Part shown: positions 56,697 to 64,000 of the stretch, one piece after another
Layout: each line of letters starts with the position of its first letter
Numbering within the stretch: position 1 is the first letter of the stretch
Assembly (NCBI GenBank): GCA_965224745.1
Contig: CBDCZY010000002.1
Location: forward strand, 1,054,001-1,118,000
Length of the DNA stretch: 64,000 nt
Reading direction: 5' to 3'
From: CBDCZY01 sp965224745
Lineage (GTDB): Bacteria > Pseudomonadota > Gammaproteobacteria > Methylococcales > Methylomonadaceae
The notes under the pieces: model-generated
Seen by the model: the letters and a program-made list of their open reading frames with translations, nothing else
The model's database searches: none
Told to the model about the DNA's origin: nothing
Translations under genes and position numbers: made by a program

Positions 56697-58550
56697 ATGA
56701 ACAGTAATGACAAGATATATAATGACACTTTACCCAAGACGCCAGTCTCACCGAGCAAGAAAGCCGTGAACCAAGCTATAGCATCAGCCAAGGCAAGCAA
56801 ATTCACGATGGATTTGGAAGCCTGTGAAAAATTTAATAAAATTTTTGCTAACCACTTTGATTTCATTAAATGTTTTGGCTCTGACTCAATTTGCTCATAT
56901 TTTAAAGTACTTGACCTCAACAAACTAGAAGCGTGCATAGATTCTGACCCCTATATCATCATTAAAATTCTTAATGAAAACTTCAGGTCAGATGGCATCA
57001 ACTGCTCAGCTTTTAAACAAGAATACAGGCGGTTTGTGAGTTTAGTCCATCCCAACATAATGAGCACGAGAGGATTCGACCAAAAGAACAACTATTGTTT
57101 ATTGATGATGGAGAACCTCCGTGGTGAACTGCTGCATGATGCAATTCATTTGCATCACTACAACAATCCCATGCCTCTCAAAAAATCACTAAGCATCATC
57201 CATGATATAGCTAGTGCGCTTGATTTTGCCCATTCAAAAAAGGTTTTTCATGGCGATATCAACCCGTCCAATGTGCTTTTATCTCACTCTGGAGTGGTCA
57301 AACTGATTGATTTAGGACTCGCATCTTTATTTGTATCTAGCGAAAACAAAGCGACTCATCGTAACAATCAACTACTAAAACTAAACTCATCCTACGCCAG
57401 CCCCCAAACTCTCTCTGACCATACAATAGATACTCAAGATGATGTTTTTTCTTTAAGCTGTACAGCTTACGAGATTTTAACAGGATGCCACCCTTATAAT
57501 TATCAATTATCAACAGAAGCGTTAGAACAAGGTTTAAAAGTTAAATGGCATAAGCAGCTGAGTTACAAGCAGTGGCAAGCTTTACGTCGTGGCTTAGCTT
57601 TCGATAAGCAGGAAAGAACTCAAAACATACGAGAATTAATCACCGAATTAAACCAAGAAATAGTCTCCAAAGAAATAGTCAAACCAACAACGGCTCTAGT
57701 AGCATCAATAGTCTGTGGCATGCTGGTTGGACAGAATCTGTTCTATGCTGGCAACCAATCACCTCAAACACCCCACCCAACGATATCAAATCAAAATAAT
57801 TTCGGTGACACTAACAATCTCTCGAAACTAGAGCCTTCGTACGGTGAAAATATAGAAGCGGCTCAATTAAACACTAATGACAAGCAACACAGCTCGGTGC
57901 AAGCATCTCCTTCGAACAATCAACCGACTTCTCAGGCCTTGAAAAAAAATCGTAAAACTGAAAAGCAAAACCATTTTGATGTTAACCATGAAGGCCAAAT
58001 AGCACCGTCCGATTTATCAAGAAAAACCCAGTCTAAAAATGGCTTTCTATTTTCCAGTAAAAAATTCACTGTACGCAAAATTTCCAACCAGCTACAACCG
58101 CCCAAGAACACCAATAAAAAACCAATTAAAAGCAAGCCTGCAGCGAATGAAACCAGCAACAAAAACCCACAAAATAAAGTTGTTATCACCAACTCTTTAA
58201 ATGACCCAATAACTGACACCAAGAGTTTCTCCAAACAAGTACCTCAGCTTTTAATGTCGTCTAAAACGAAAGCTACTGAACTCAGCGAAAGCTTATCATT
58301 AAACACTGGCTCTTCTAGACCTCCCAAACCTTCGAACATTGAGTCAAACAAAAAAGAAAGAAAAGTTTACCAACAAGTAATTCATTCAGTATTAGCCGAT
58401 CAAATTGATATTACTAACGAGAATAAATTTTTATCTCCTGGCGAAAAGAATAGCCCTTTACAGAATAATCTTATGAATGATACAAAACAGCAAAGTGTTA
58501 AAACAGAAAACCAAAGCATTCCTCAAATTAAAGCCTTTGCGACATTCTAG
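56697..58550 (+). CDS. Membrane-anchored Ser/Thr protein kinase
   Basis: This 617-residue protein has a cytosolic kinase domain (about 55-315), a transmembrane helix (about 321-343) and a 270-residue external part rich in Asn, Lys, Ser and Gln that looks disordered. Key residues are Lys90 (IIIK), the catalytic loop HGDINPSNV (Asp167, Asn172) and DLG in place of DFG (Asp185). HRD reads HGD, so the activation-loop arginine contact is missing. Activity still seems likely. The target is unknown. It is followed after 51 bases by an outer-membrane protein gene, probably in the same transcript. Confidence 0.85.
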   Translation: MNSNDKIYNDTLPKTPVSPSKKAVNQAIASAKASKFTMDLEACEKFNKIFANHFDFIKCFGSDSICSYFKVLDLNKLEACIDSDPYIIIKILNENFRSDGINCSAFKQEYRRFVSLVHPNIMSTRGFDQKNNYCLLMMENLRGELLHDAIHLHHYNNPMPLKKSLSIIHDIASALDFAHSKKVFHGDINPSNVLLSHSGVVKLIDLGLASLFVSSENKATHRNNQLLKLNSSYASPQTLSDHTIDTQDDVFSLSCTAYEILTGCHPYNYQLSTEALEQGLKVKWHKQLSYKQWQALRRGLAFDKQERTQNIRELITELNQEIVSKEIVKPTTALVASIVCGMLVGQNLFYAGNQSPQTPHPTISNQNNFGDTNNLSKLEPSYGENIEAAQLNTNDKQHSSVQASPSNNQPTSQALKKNRKTEKQNHFDVNHEGQIAPSDLSRKTQSKNGFLFSSKKFTVRKISNQLQPPKNTNKKPIKSKPAANETSNKNPQNKVVITNSLNDPITDTKSFSKQVPQLLMSSKTKATELSESLSLNTGSSRPPKPSNIESNKKERKVYQQVIHSVLADQIDITNENKFLSPGEKNSPLQNNLMNDTKQQSVKTENQSIPQIKAFATF

Positions 58551-58601
58551 ACCTGGAGCGATTATAATAATCGACTGATATTTTCTTACTTGAGAATAAA
58601 A

Positions 58602-59564
58602 ATGGATAAGTCGCGCATTATTTGTGCTTTATTTTTTCTCCTCATTTCAACTCATTCTCACGCATTAGACCTGCACTTTCAGCCCCGATTTGAAGTTGGT
58701 GCAGTTGTTTATGAGTGGGAGGAAGAAGGTATCAGGGAACCTGGGCCACAAGCGGGACTGTTCAATCAATCAAGCGGAAGAAGCATCAAAGATGTGTTAC
58801 CTTTCGTCAGTGGAGGCGGAACCTTGTTTGTGGGAAAATTTTTTATTGATTTTCAAGCTCAGTACGCATTCGATGGCGAAGATGAAGATCAATTCAATAA
58901 TACTACATTCGTTCCTGCATCTGACGCCACACCTTTTATCTCATCGAATTCAATGGTGGAATCAAATATTTCCAGCAAGACTGAATTTGATCGTACTGAA
59001 TTTGCTGTGTCGGTAGGTTATGCTTTAACAGAGAACTTTTTTGTTTACACGGGGTACAAACATGCTGAGACTGATTTTGAGCAACAATTAGTAGGCCAGT
59101 TACGCGCACACCCCATTAATTCATCACCCAATTCTTCAACTCCAGCTCGTTTCAAATCAAACCTTAAAACCAACCTGACATATGATGGGCCATTTGTCGG
59201 ACTAGGGTATTCCACCAATATCAATGCAGGGTTTTTGCACGGCGCTTTATCAACTACCTTTGCTGTTGCTTTTCTAGATGGTCGAACCAAAAAAAAGTTT
59301 TCCGATTCTCAAGTGATGAATGAATCCAGCCAAGAAATTCCAGTTAATTTCAATCAGTTTGGCAAACAACTATTCGGAGACAACTTGAATGGTAGTACAA
59401 CCGGTTTTTCTGCGGGAATAACATGGCGAGGCTTTACTCCAGTGAAGGGACTCACTTATTCCATCGCAGCCAGTGGGTACCATTATAAATTTCAGAGTAA
59501 AACCACCCCAGATTTTTCTGAAGATATAATCCGTTTCAATGTTGCTTTAAATTACCTTTTTTAA
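58602..59564 (+). CDS. Outer-membrane beta-barrel protein
   Basis: This 320-residue protein starts at ATG 58602. A signal peptide (ISTHSHA) precedes a chain of alternating amphipathic strands with aromatic girdles, ending in NVALNYLF with the terminal Phe used by the Bam machinery. I do not recognise a specific family. It lies directly behind the kinase gene, so the kinase may sense or control this barrel; that is inference. Confidence 0.75.
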   Translation: MDKSRIICALFFLLISTHSHALDLHFQPRFEVGAVVYEWEEEGIREPGPQAGLFNQSSGRSIKDVLPFVSGGGTLFVGKFFIDFQAQYAFDGEDEDQFNNTTFVPASDATPFISSNSMVESNISSKTEFDRTEFAVSVGYALTENFFVYTGYKHAETDFEQQLVGQLRAHPINSSPNSSTPARFKSNLKTNLTYDGPFVGLGYSTNINAGFLHGALSTTFAVAFLDGRTKKKFSDSQVMNESSQEIPVNFNQFGKQLFGDNLNGSTTGFSAGITWRGFTPVKGLTYSIAASGYHYKFQSKTTPDFSEDIIRFNVALNYLF

Positions 59565-59674
59565 ATTGACCACAAGTCACAAATATTTCCTGCAATCTGT
59601 TCGGCCCTCACACAATCATTCTATTTTGGTAATTTTCTAGTTATAACAAACCTGATTCCGTTAAAGCTAAGAAA

Positions 59675-60508
59675 CTATACTTTTCGCAATACCCAATCGA
59701 GCCAGCCCCCAGGTAACAGTCGCCTCAAAAAAGCAAACAAGTAAGTTGGAAAAGTCACAAAGTAACGAATTTTTGGTTTGGGTGATTCAACCGCATGAAT
59801 AACTTTTTTTGCGACCGCTTCTGAAGGCAAAGTAAACGGCACCACAGCACCTTCTTTTTGTAATCTTGCTACCATTTTTTGATAAGTACCAAGATGAACG
59901 CTGTTCTCAATGTCGATATTTTGTTGGAACAACACAAAAGCATTTTTTCTAAAATCGGACAAGATTGGACCTGGCTCAATTAAAATTACTTCAACACCAG
60001 AACCACACAATTCCAGTCTTAACGTATCCGCCAAGCCTTCCAGCGCAAATTTAGAGGCATTATAAGCGCCTCGATAAGTCATAGCGACCAATCCAAGCAC
60101 CGAGCTGTTATAAATAATGCGTCCATGTCCTTGTTTTCTCATCACCGGAAGAACAAGGTTAGTAAGCTCATGAGTTCCAAAAACATTGGTTTCAAATTGC
60201 TGGCGAAGCACGTCGCGACTTAAATCTTCAACGGCACCCGGCTGACCAAATGCCCCATTGTTGAACAATGCATCCAGCTTGCCATCCGTTAACATTAAAA
60301 CTTGCTCCATTGCTTGCGTGATGTTTGCGCTGCTAGCAAGATCCAATTGCACCGATTCAAAACCAGCTTGGATTAACCGTTCGACATCTTTAGGTTGACG
60401 TGCCGAAGCAATAACACGATGACCTCTTGACTGTAAAGTTTGTGCTGTTGCGTATCCAATTCCGGTTGAACAACCTGTGATTAAAATTGTTTTAGGTGAT
60501 TTCGTCAT
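59675..60508 (-). CDS. Short-chain dehydrogenase, YbbO-like
   Basis: This 277-residue NAD(P)-dependent oxidoreductase has the cofactor loop TGCSTGIG near 12-19, the NNGA block, catalytic Ser in NSSVLG and Tyr-Lys in YNASK. The tail RRLLPGGWLDWVL closely resembles E. coli YbbO, an aldehyde-reducing enzyme. Its start overlaps the end of the POT transporter by 17 bases, so both are co-transcribed. Substrate is unknown. Confidence 0.88.
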   Translation of the reverse strand: MTKSPKTILITGCSTGIGYATAQTLQSRGHRVIASARQPKDVERLIQAGFESVQLDLASSANITQAMEQVLMLTDGKLDALFNNGAFGQPGAVEDLSRDVLRQQFETNVFGTHELTNLVLPVMRKQGHGRIIYNSSVLGLVAMTYRGAYNASKFALEGLADTLRLELCGSGVEVILIEPGPILSDFRKNAFVLFQQNIDIENSVHLGTYQKMVARLQKEGAVVPFTLPSEAVAKKVIHAVESPKPKIRYFVTFPTYLFAFLRRLLPGGWLDWVLRKV

Positions 60509-61829
60509 GAAGATAATTTTTTTCCTGGTAATTACGAGTAGCTAATGTAAACAATAATGCGGTTATCAACATCAAACCAGCAAAAAACCAAAAATAACTA
60601 GCCCCTTCGAGCTTGCTGGTTCCATCTGGATTTTGCAATATAAAATTGACCGCACTGGTAAACAAGTTGCCAATAGATATGGACATAAAAAAGAATGCCA
60701 TAATAAATGATTTCATTGCTTTAGGCGCCTGGGTGTATGAAAACTCCAAGCATGTAATCGACACCATCACCTCCGCTGAAGTTAGTAACAGATAGGCGAC
60801 TAATTGCCAAGTGATGTGAGGAGACAAACCTTGATCGAGCTGCACTTGTATCAATGCTGATACAGCAAAGGCCAGTGCCGTAACAAATAACCCCAGGTTC
60901 ATCTTGCGCAATGCAGTCAACTGATAAAAACGCTCTATCCCGGGGTAAATCACATAGGAAAAAAAAGGGACTAGCAGCATAATCAGCAGTGGATTAGCGG
61001 CTTGAATTTGAGAAGGTAATATTTCTATCCCCCAAAGCTCCCGGTTCATTGCCTGAGCTTGAAGCACCCAAGAGGAGCCTGTTTGTTCAAATAAGGCCCA
61101 AAACATTGCGATAAAAATATAAATGGGAAGCAGCTTAAGTAAAGTAGTTACCCCAACCCGGCTAATAACCTCTTTAACAAACCCGGCTCCGGCGACAGGA
61201 ATATGAACAAACTGATAACGACCTGACCAAAACACTAAGGTAGCCAATAGCATCAAAACACCAGGGAACGCAAAGGCAACAGCCGCACCATATTGATGCA
61301 GCAACCAGGGCGTTACTAACATTGAAACGAAAGCTCCTGCGTTGATAGAAAAATAAAACCAGCTGTAGACACGGCTTAGCAAATGTTGGTTCGATGCACC
61401 AAACTGGTCACCAACATGGGCCGAAACGCATGGTTTTATCCCACCCGCTCCCAGTGCTATCAAAGATTGTCCCACTATTAATCCGGACAATGTCAAATCT
61501 AATGCCAAAGCAAAATGCCCGAAACAATAAATCAGCGACAACCCTATGATGGTTCGATATTTTCCCAACCAGCCATCAGCTAACAATGCCCCCAGCACAG
61601 GCATCGTATAAACCATAGAAATAAATAAGTGATAGTAACCCTTGGCTTCATTCTCTGACAAAGTAGCAAGCTGTCCGGATTCATCAAGCATAAACTGTGT
61701 CATATAGACCACCAAAATCGCCCGCATACCATAATAACTGAAACGTTCTGCTGCTTCATTACCAATAATATATGGAATACCAGTAGGAATAGCTGTAGAT
61801 GCAATAGGAGCAGAGCGAAATTTGGTCAT
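60492..61829 (-). CDS. Proton-dependent oligopeptide transporter (POT/PTR family)
   Basis: This 445-residue membrane protein, with about 12 helices, couples peptide uptake to protons. The family signature is seen at the start (E-A-A-E-R-F-S-Y-Y-G-M), with GALLADGWLGKYRTI and GGIKPCVSAHVGDQF further on. Di- or tripeptides are the usual substrates. It is the first gene of an operon with the YbbO-like reductase. Confidence 0.93.
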   Translation of the reverse strand: MTKFRSAPIASTAIPTGIPYIIGNEAAERFSYYGMRAILVVYMTQFMLDESGQLATLSENEAKGYYHLFISMVYTMPVLGALLADGWLGKYRTIIGLSLIYCFGHFALALDLTLSGLIVGQSLIALGAGGIKPCVSAHVGDQFGASNQHLLSRVYSWFYFSINAGAFVSMLVTPWLLHQYGAAVAFAFPGVLMLLATLVFWSGRYQFVHIPVAGAGFVKEVISRVGVTTLLKLLPIYIFIAMFWALFEQTGSSWVLQAQAMNRELWGIEILPSQIQAANPLLIMLLVPFFSYVIYPGIERFYQLTALRKMNLGLFVTALAFAVSALIQVQLDQGLSPHITWQLVAYLLLTSAEVMVSITCLEFSYTQAPKAMKSFIMAFFFMSISIGNLFTSAVNFILQNPDGTSKLEGASYFWFFAGLMLITALLFTLATRNYQEKNYLHDEIT

Positions 61830-62351
61830 ATTGATTAATCAAGATTTAGCAAACAAATGCAAATAGTAACTCACGGCGGCCATTATCTGAAAACTATATG
61901 AAAAAACATCATCCAGTGACTGTTTTTAAATAGAGCTCAAATCCATTTTCATCCACTACCCACTAAAGCTTCAACTTGTCGCACTTTAACGACAGTGTGT
62001 TTTTATACGCTTTTCAACCAGATAGCATATATATTAGCGTATCATGATGTATTTCAACGACACTTTAACCTTTTATATATGATCTCGAAACATTACGTAA
62101 TGTGACCAAGTACGCATTTCCTTAATAACAAAACTTGTTATGGCATGATTTTTGCTTTCAACACAATAAAGAATAATGAAAAGTCTCATGCCCGTATATT
62201 TGTTGGTTAGGAATGGAGGTCATTTCCCCATTCTCCTAAATTAAGTAAAAACCTCTCTCAAACACTAACGCTTATCACGTTTTTCCAAAATAATGATAAG
62301 CCGTTCTAGCAATAGCAAAGATGCATCTCAATTTGTAAGGAGGCAAATTCC
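61830..62351. other. Regulatory gap before the GH17-GT2 gene
   Basis: No gene is seen. The last 150 bases hold two symmetric elements: GAATGG/CCATTC around 62211-62245, and GCTTATCA (62270-62277) with TGATAAGC (62294-62301). Together with the strong ribosome site AAGGAGG before 62352 these suggest a structured leader or operator region. Confidence 0.4.
62270..62301. promoter_or_regulatory. 8-bp inverted repeat upstream of the GH17-GT2 gene
   Basis: GCTTATCA and TGATAAGC are separated by 16 T/A-rich bases, 50 bases before the start codon. This could be an operator for a dimeric regulator or an RNA hairpin in the leader. Confidence 0.4.
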
Positions 62352-64000
62352 ATGAATTTAAAATCTACTTTAATTGCCACAGTAATTTTGGTTGCCATTA
62401 ATTTAGTAGCCTGGACATACTTAAACCAGCCAAAACAAGCCGAAACATGGGAAAAACAAACCCTTGGCCTGTCTTTTAGCCCGATGCGCCGACACCATAA
62501 CCCTGAAAAAGGGCGTTATCCAAACGAAAAGGAAATCGATGCAGACCTCGCTTTGCTGACTGGCAAAGCTCATGCCATCAGGACTTACAGTGTCACCAAT
62601 GGTCAAGAACTAATACCGGGTCTTGCGAGCAAACACGGCCTCAATGTTACTGCGGGCGCTTGGATTCAAGCCAATACCACAGAAAGTCAAAAAGAAATTG
62701 ATAACCTGCTCATGTTATTGCAAGGCAACAAAAATATTATTCGGGCGCTGGTCGGTAACGAAACCTTAGTAAGAAACGAAATGACCGTCAACGAATTAAT
62801 AGGCTATATTCGTCAAGTAAGGGGTCAAACCAATGTTCCTGTCAGTACTTCTGAAACTTGGGATAAGTGGATGAAACATCCAGAATTGGCCAATGAAGTC
62901 GATTTCATCGCAACACACATCTTGCCATACTGGGAGGGCGTCCCTTTTGAAGAGGCTCTCGATTACGTTTTTGATCGTTATCATGCGTTACAAAAAGCTT
63001 TTCCGAATAAACAAATCGTACTTACCGAGGTCGGCTGGCCTTCTTCTGGACAACCGATACGCCAATCAATTGCATCTTTGGATCACCAGGCTAAATTTCT
63101 GCGAGAATTCCTAAACCGGGCTCATGAAGAAGGAATCGTTTACTATGTAGTAGAGGCATTCGACCAACCCTGGAAAAGCTCGATTGAAGGTACGTCCGGA
63201 GCGTATTGGGGGCTTTACGATGTGGATCGCAAACCAAAATTCTCATTTACCGGCAAGATTCTAGCCAAACCAGCCTGGAAAAGCTGGGCGGGTGGAGCAG
63301 CAGCTTTAAGTGTTTTTATTATGTTGGTATTTTTAGTGACTCGGCCTCAACTAAAAATTAATGGAAAATTGTTTTTTGGCATCGTTGCTAATCTATCGGC
63401 ATCCACCATTGCATGGACAGCCTCAACTGGCGCAGAACAATATCATTCCGGTCTCAGTATTTTGATGTGGGTTATTTTATTATCCATGCAAGCGCTTGCG
63501 TTGTTAATTCTCATCATTGATACGCTGGAGGTTGCTGAAGTTATTTGGAATAAAAAAAGCCTGCGAAATTTTCAACCACTTGACCCCAGCCCGGATTATC
63601 CATTTCCTAAAGTTTCGATACACATCCCCATTCACAACGAACCCCCCAAGATGGTAAGAAAAACGCTGGCAGCTTTGACTCAGTTGGACTATCCGAATTT
63701 TGAAGTTTTAGTATTGGATAACAACACTTCAGACAGCAAGGTTTGGGAACCAGTGGCCAGAGATTGTAAACGTTTCGGCAACAAATTTAAATTTTTTCAC
63801 CTCGAAAACTGGCCGGGATTTAAAGCCGGAGCATTGAATTATGGTATACAACAGACTGCCGAGGATGCCGAAATTATTGCGGTAATAGACAGTGATTACA
63901 CTGTTGACCGAGACTGGCTGAAGCGTTTAACGCCTTATTTCGAAAAGCCGAACGTTGGCTTTGTGCAATCACCTCAAAATTATCGAGATGACCAGGAAAA
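62352..64000 (+). CDS. GH17-GT2 membrane beta-glucan enzyme (partial)
   Basis: The gene starts at ATG 62352 behind AAGGAGG and runs off the window (549 codons seen). A membrane anchor (about 5-22) is followed by an external glycoside hydrolase family 17 domain (about 35-310) with the acid in LVGNETL and the nucleophile in TEVGWPSS. Several helices follow (about 318-400), then a family 2 glycosyltransferase domain opening HIPIHNEPP with the metal motif DSDY. This architecture resembles NdvB of Pseudomonas aeruginosa, which makes beta-1,3-linked glucans. Export of a beta-glucan for the periplasm or biofilm is the likely role. Confidence 0.88.
   Translation, partial: MNLKSTLIATVILVAINLVAWTYLNQPKQAETWEKQTLGLSFSPMRRHHNPEKGRYPNEKEIDADLALLTGKAHAIRTYSVTNGQELIPGLASKHGLNVTAGAWIQANTTESQKEIDNLLMLLQGNKNIIRALVGNETLVRNEMTVNELIGYIRQVRGQTNVPVSTSETWDKWMKHPELANEVDFIATHILPYWEGVPFEEALDYVFDRYHALQKAFPNKQIVLTEVGWPSSGQPIRQSIASLDHQAKFLREFLNRAHEEGIVYYVVEAFDQPWKSSIEGTSGAYWGLYDVDRKPKFSFTGKILAKPAWKSWAGGAAALSVFIMLVFLVTRPQLKINGKLFFGIVANLSASTIAWTASTGAEQYHSGLSILMWVILLSMQALALLILIIDTLEVAEVIWNKKSLRNFQPLDPSPDYPFPKVSIHIPIHNEPPKMVRKTLAALTQLDYPNFEVLVLDNNTSDSKVWEPVARDCKRFGNKFKFFHLENWPGFKAGALNYGIQQTAEDAEIIAVIDSDYTVDRDWLKRLTPYFEKPNVGFVQSPQNYRDDQE

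Noticed and set aside
1..64000. tRNA genes and phage or defence genes
   Set aside because: I scanned gaps for T-arm words and recognised none, and no coding region resembled known phage or defence families.

Overview
The window is gammaproteobacterial chromosome, moderately AT-rich. Two gene orders place it. One is the complete division and cell-wall (dcw) cluster mraZ-rsmH-ftsL-ftsI-murE-murF-mraY-murD-ftsW-murG-murC-murB-ddl-ftsQ-ftsA-ftsZ, followed by lpxC, dciA and secA. The other is the divergent pair rsmI / lpoA-yraN-diaA(gmhA)-dolP, with rnpB between rsmI and mraZ. This arrangement is typical of Pseudomonadales/Oceanospirillales-like gammaproteobacteria. MurE carries the DNPR motif of meso-diaminopimelate-adding enzymes, and MsbA, LpxC and an outer-membrane barrel indicate a Gram-negative envelope. 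I cannot name the genus.

Layout. 1-6.4 kb is accessory: a secreted parallel beta-helix protein, then a likely two-gene operon of a secreted eight-repeat protein (PxDVY motif) and a membrane GGDEF/EAL sensor. 6.4-12.6 kb is a three-level nest of insertion sequences: an IS1634-family element split by an IS3-family element, itself split by an IS21-family element. Both inner insertions are bordered by unusually long direct duplications of their host (227 bp and 123 bp). 12.9-17.8 kb holds a small BLIP-like secreted protein and a very large secreted ELWxxDGT-repeat protein that has an in-frame TGA, plus an internally deleted second copy of it. 18.3-26.1 kb carries a Nudix hydrolase, glgP, msbA and secA.

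26.1-45.3 kb is dciA, lpxC and the dcw cluster, almost all on the minus strand with overlapping or near-touching genes, read from a sigma70-like promoter upstream of mraZ. 45.5-51.8 kb has rnpB, rsmI and the divergent lpoA-yraN-diaA-dolP-FAD oxidase run. 51.9-54.9 kb has dusB-fis and purH. 55.3-59.6 kb has a 161-bp inverted-repeat element, a phosphoribulokinase-family gene, and a membrane Ser/Thr kinase followed by an outer-membrane barrel. 59.7-64 kb has a POT transporter with a YbbO-like reductase, and the start of a large GH17-GT2 beta-glucan enzyme that runs off the window.

Together the core genes build and divide the envelope (peptidoglycan precursors, lipid A, septum, protein and lipid export). 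The accessory genes are mainly secreted repeat proteins, a c-di-GMP enzyme and exopolysaccharide functions, suggesting surface and biofilm biology. The most novel-looking items are the eight-repeat PxDVY protein paired with the c-di-GMP enzyme, the long duplications flanking the nested IS elements, the hairpin element before the phosphoribulokinase gene, and the kinase-barrel pair.
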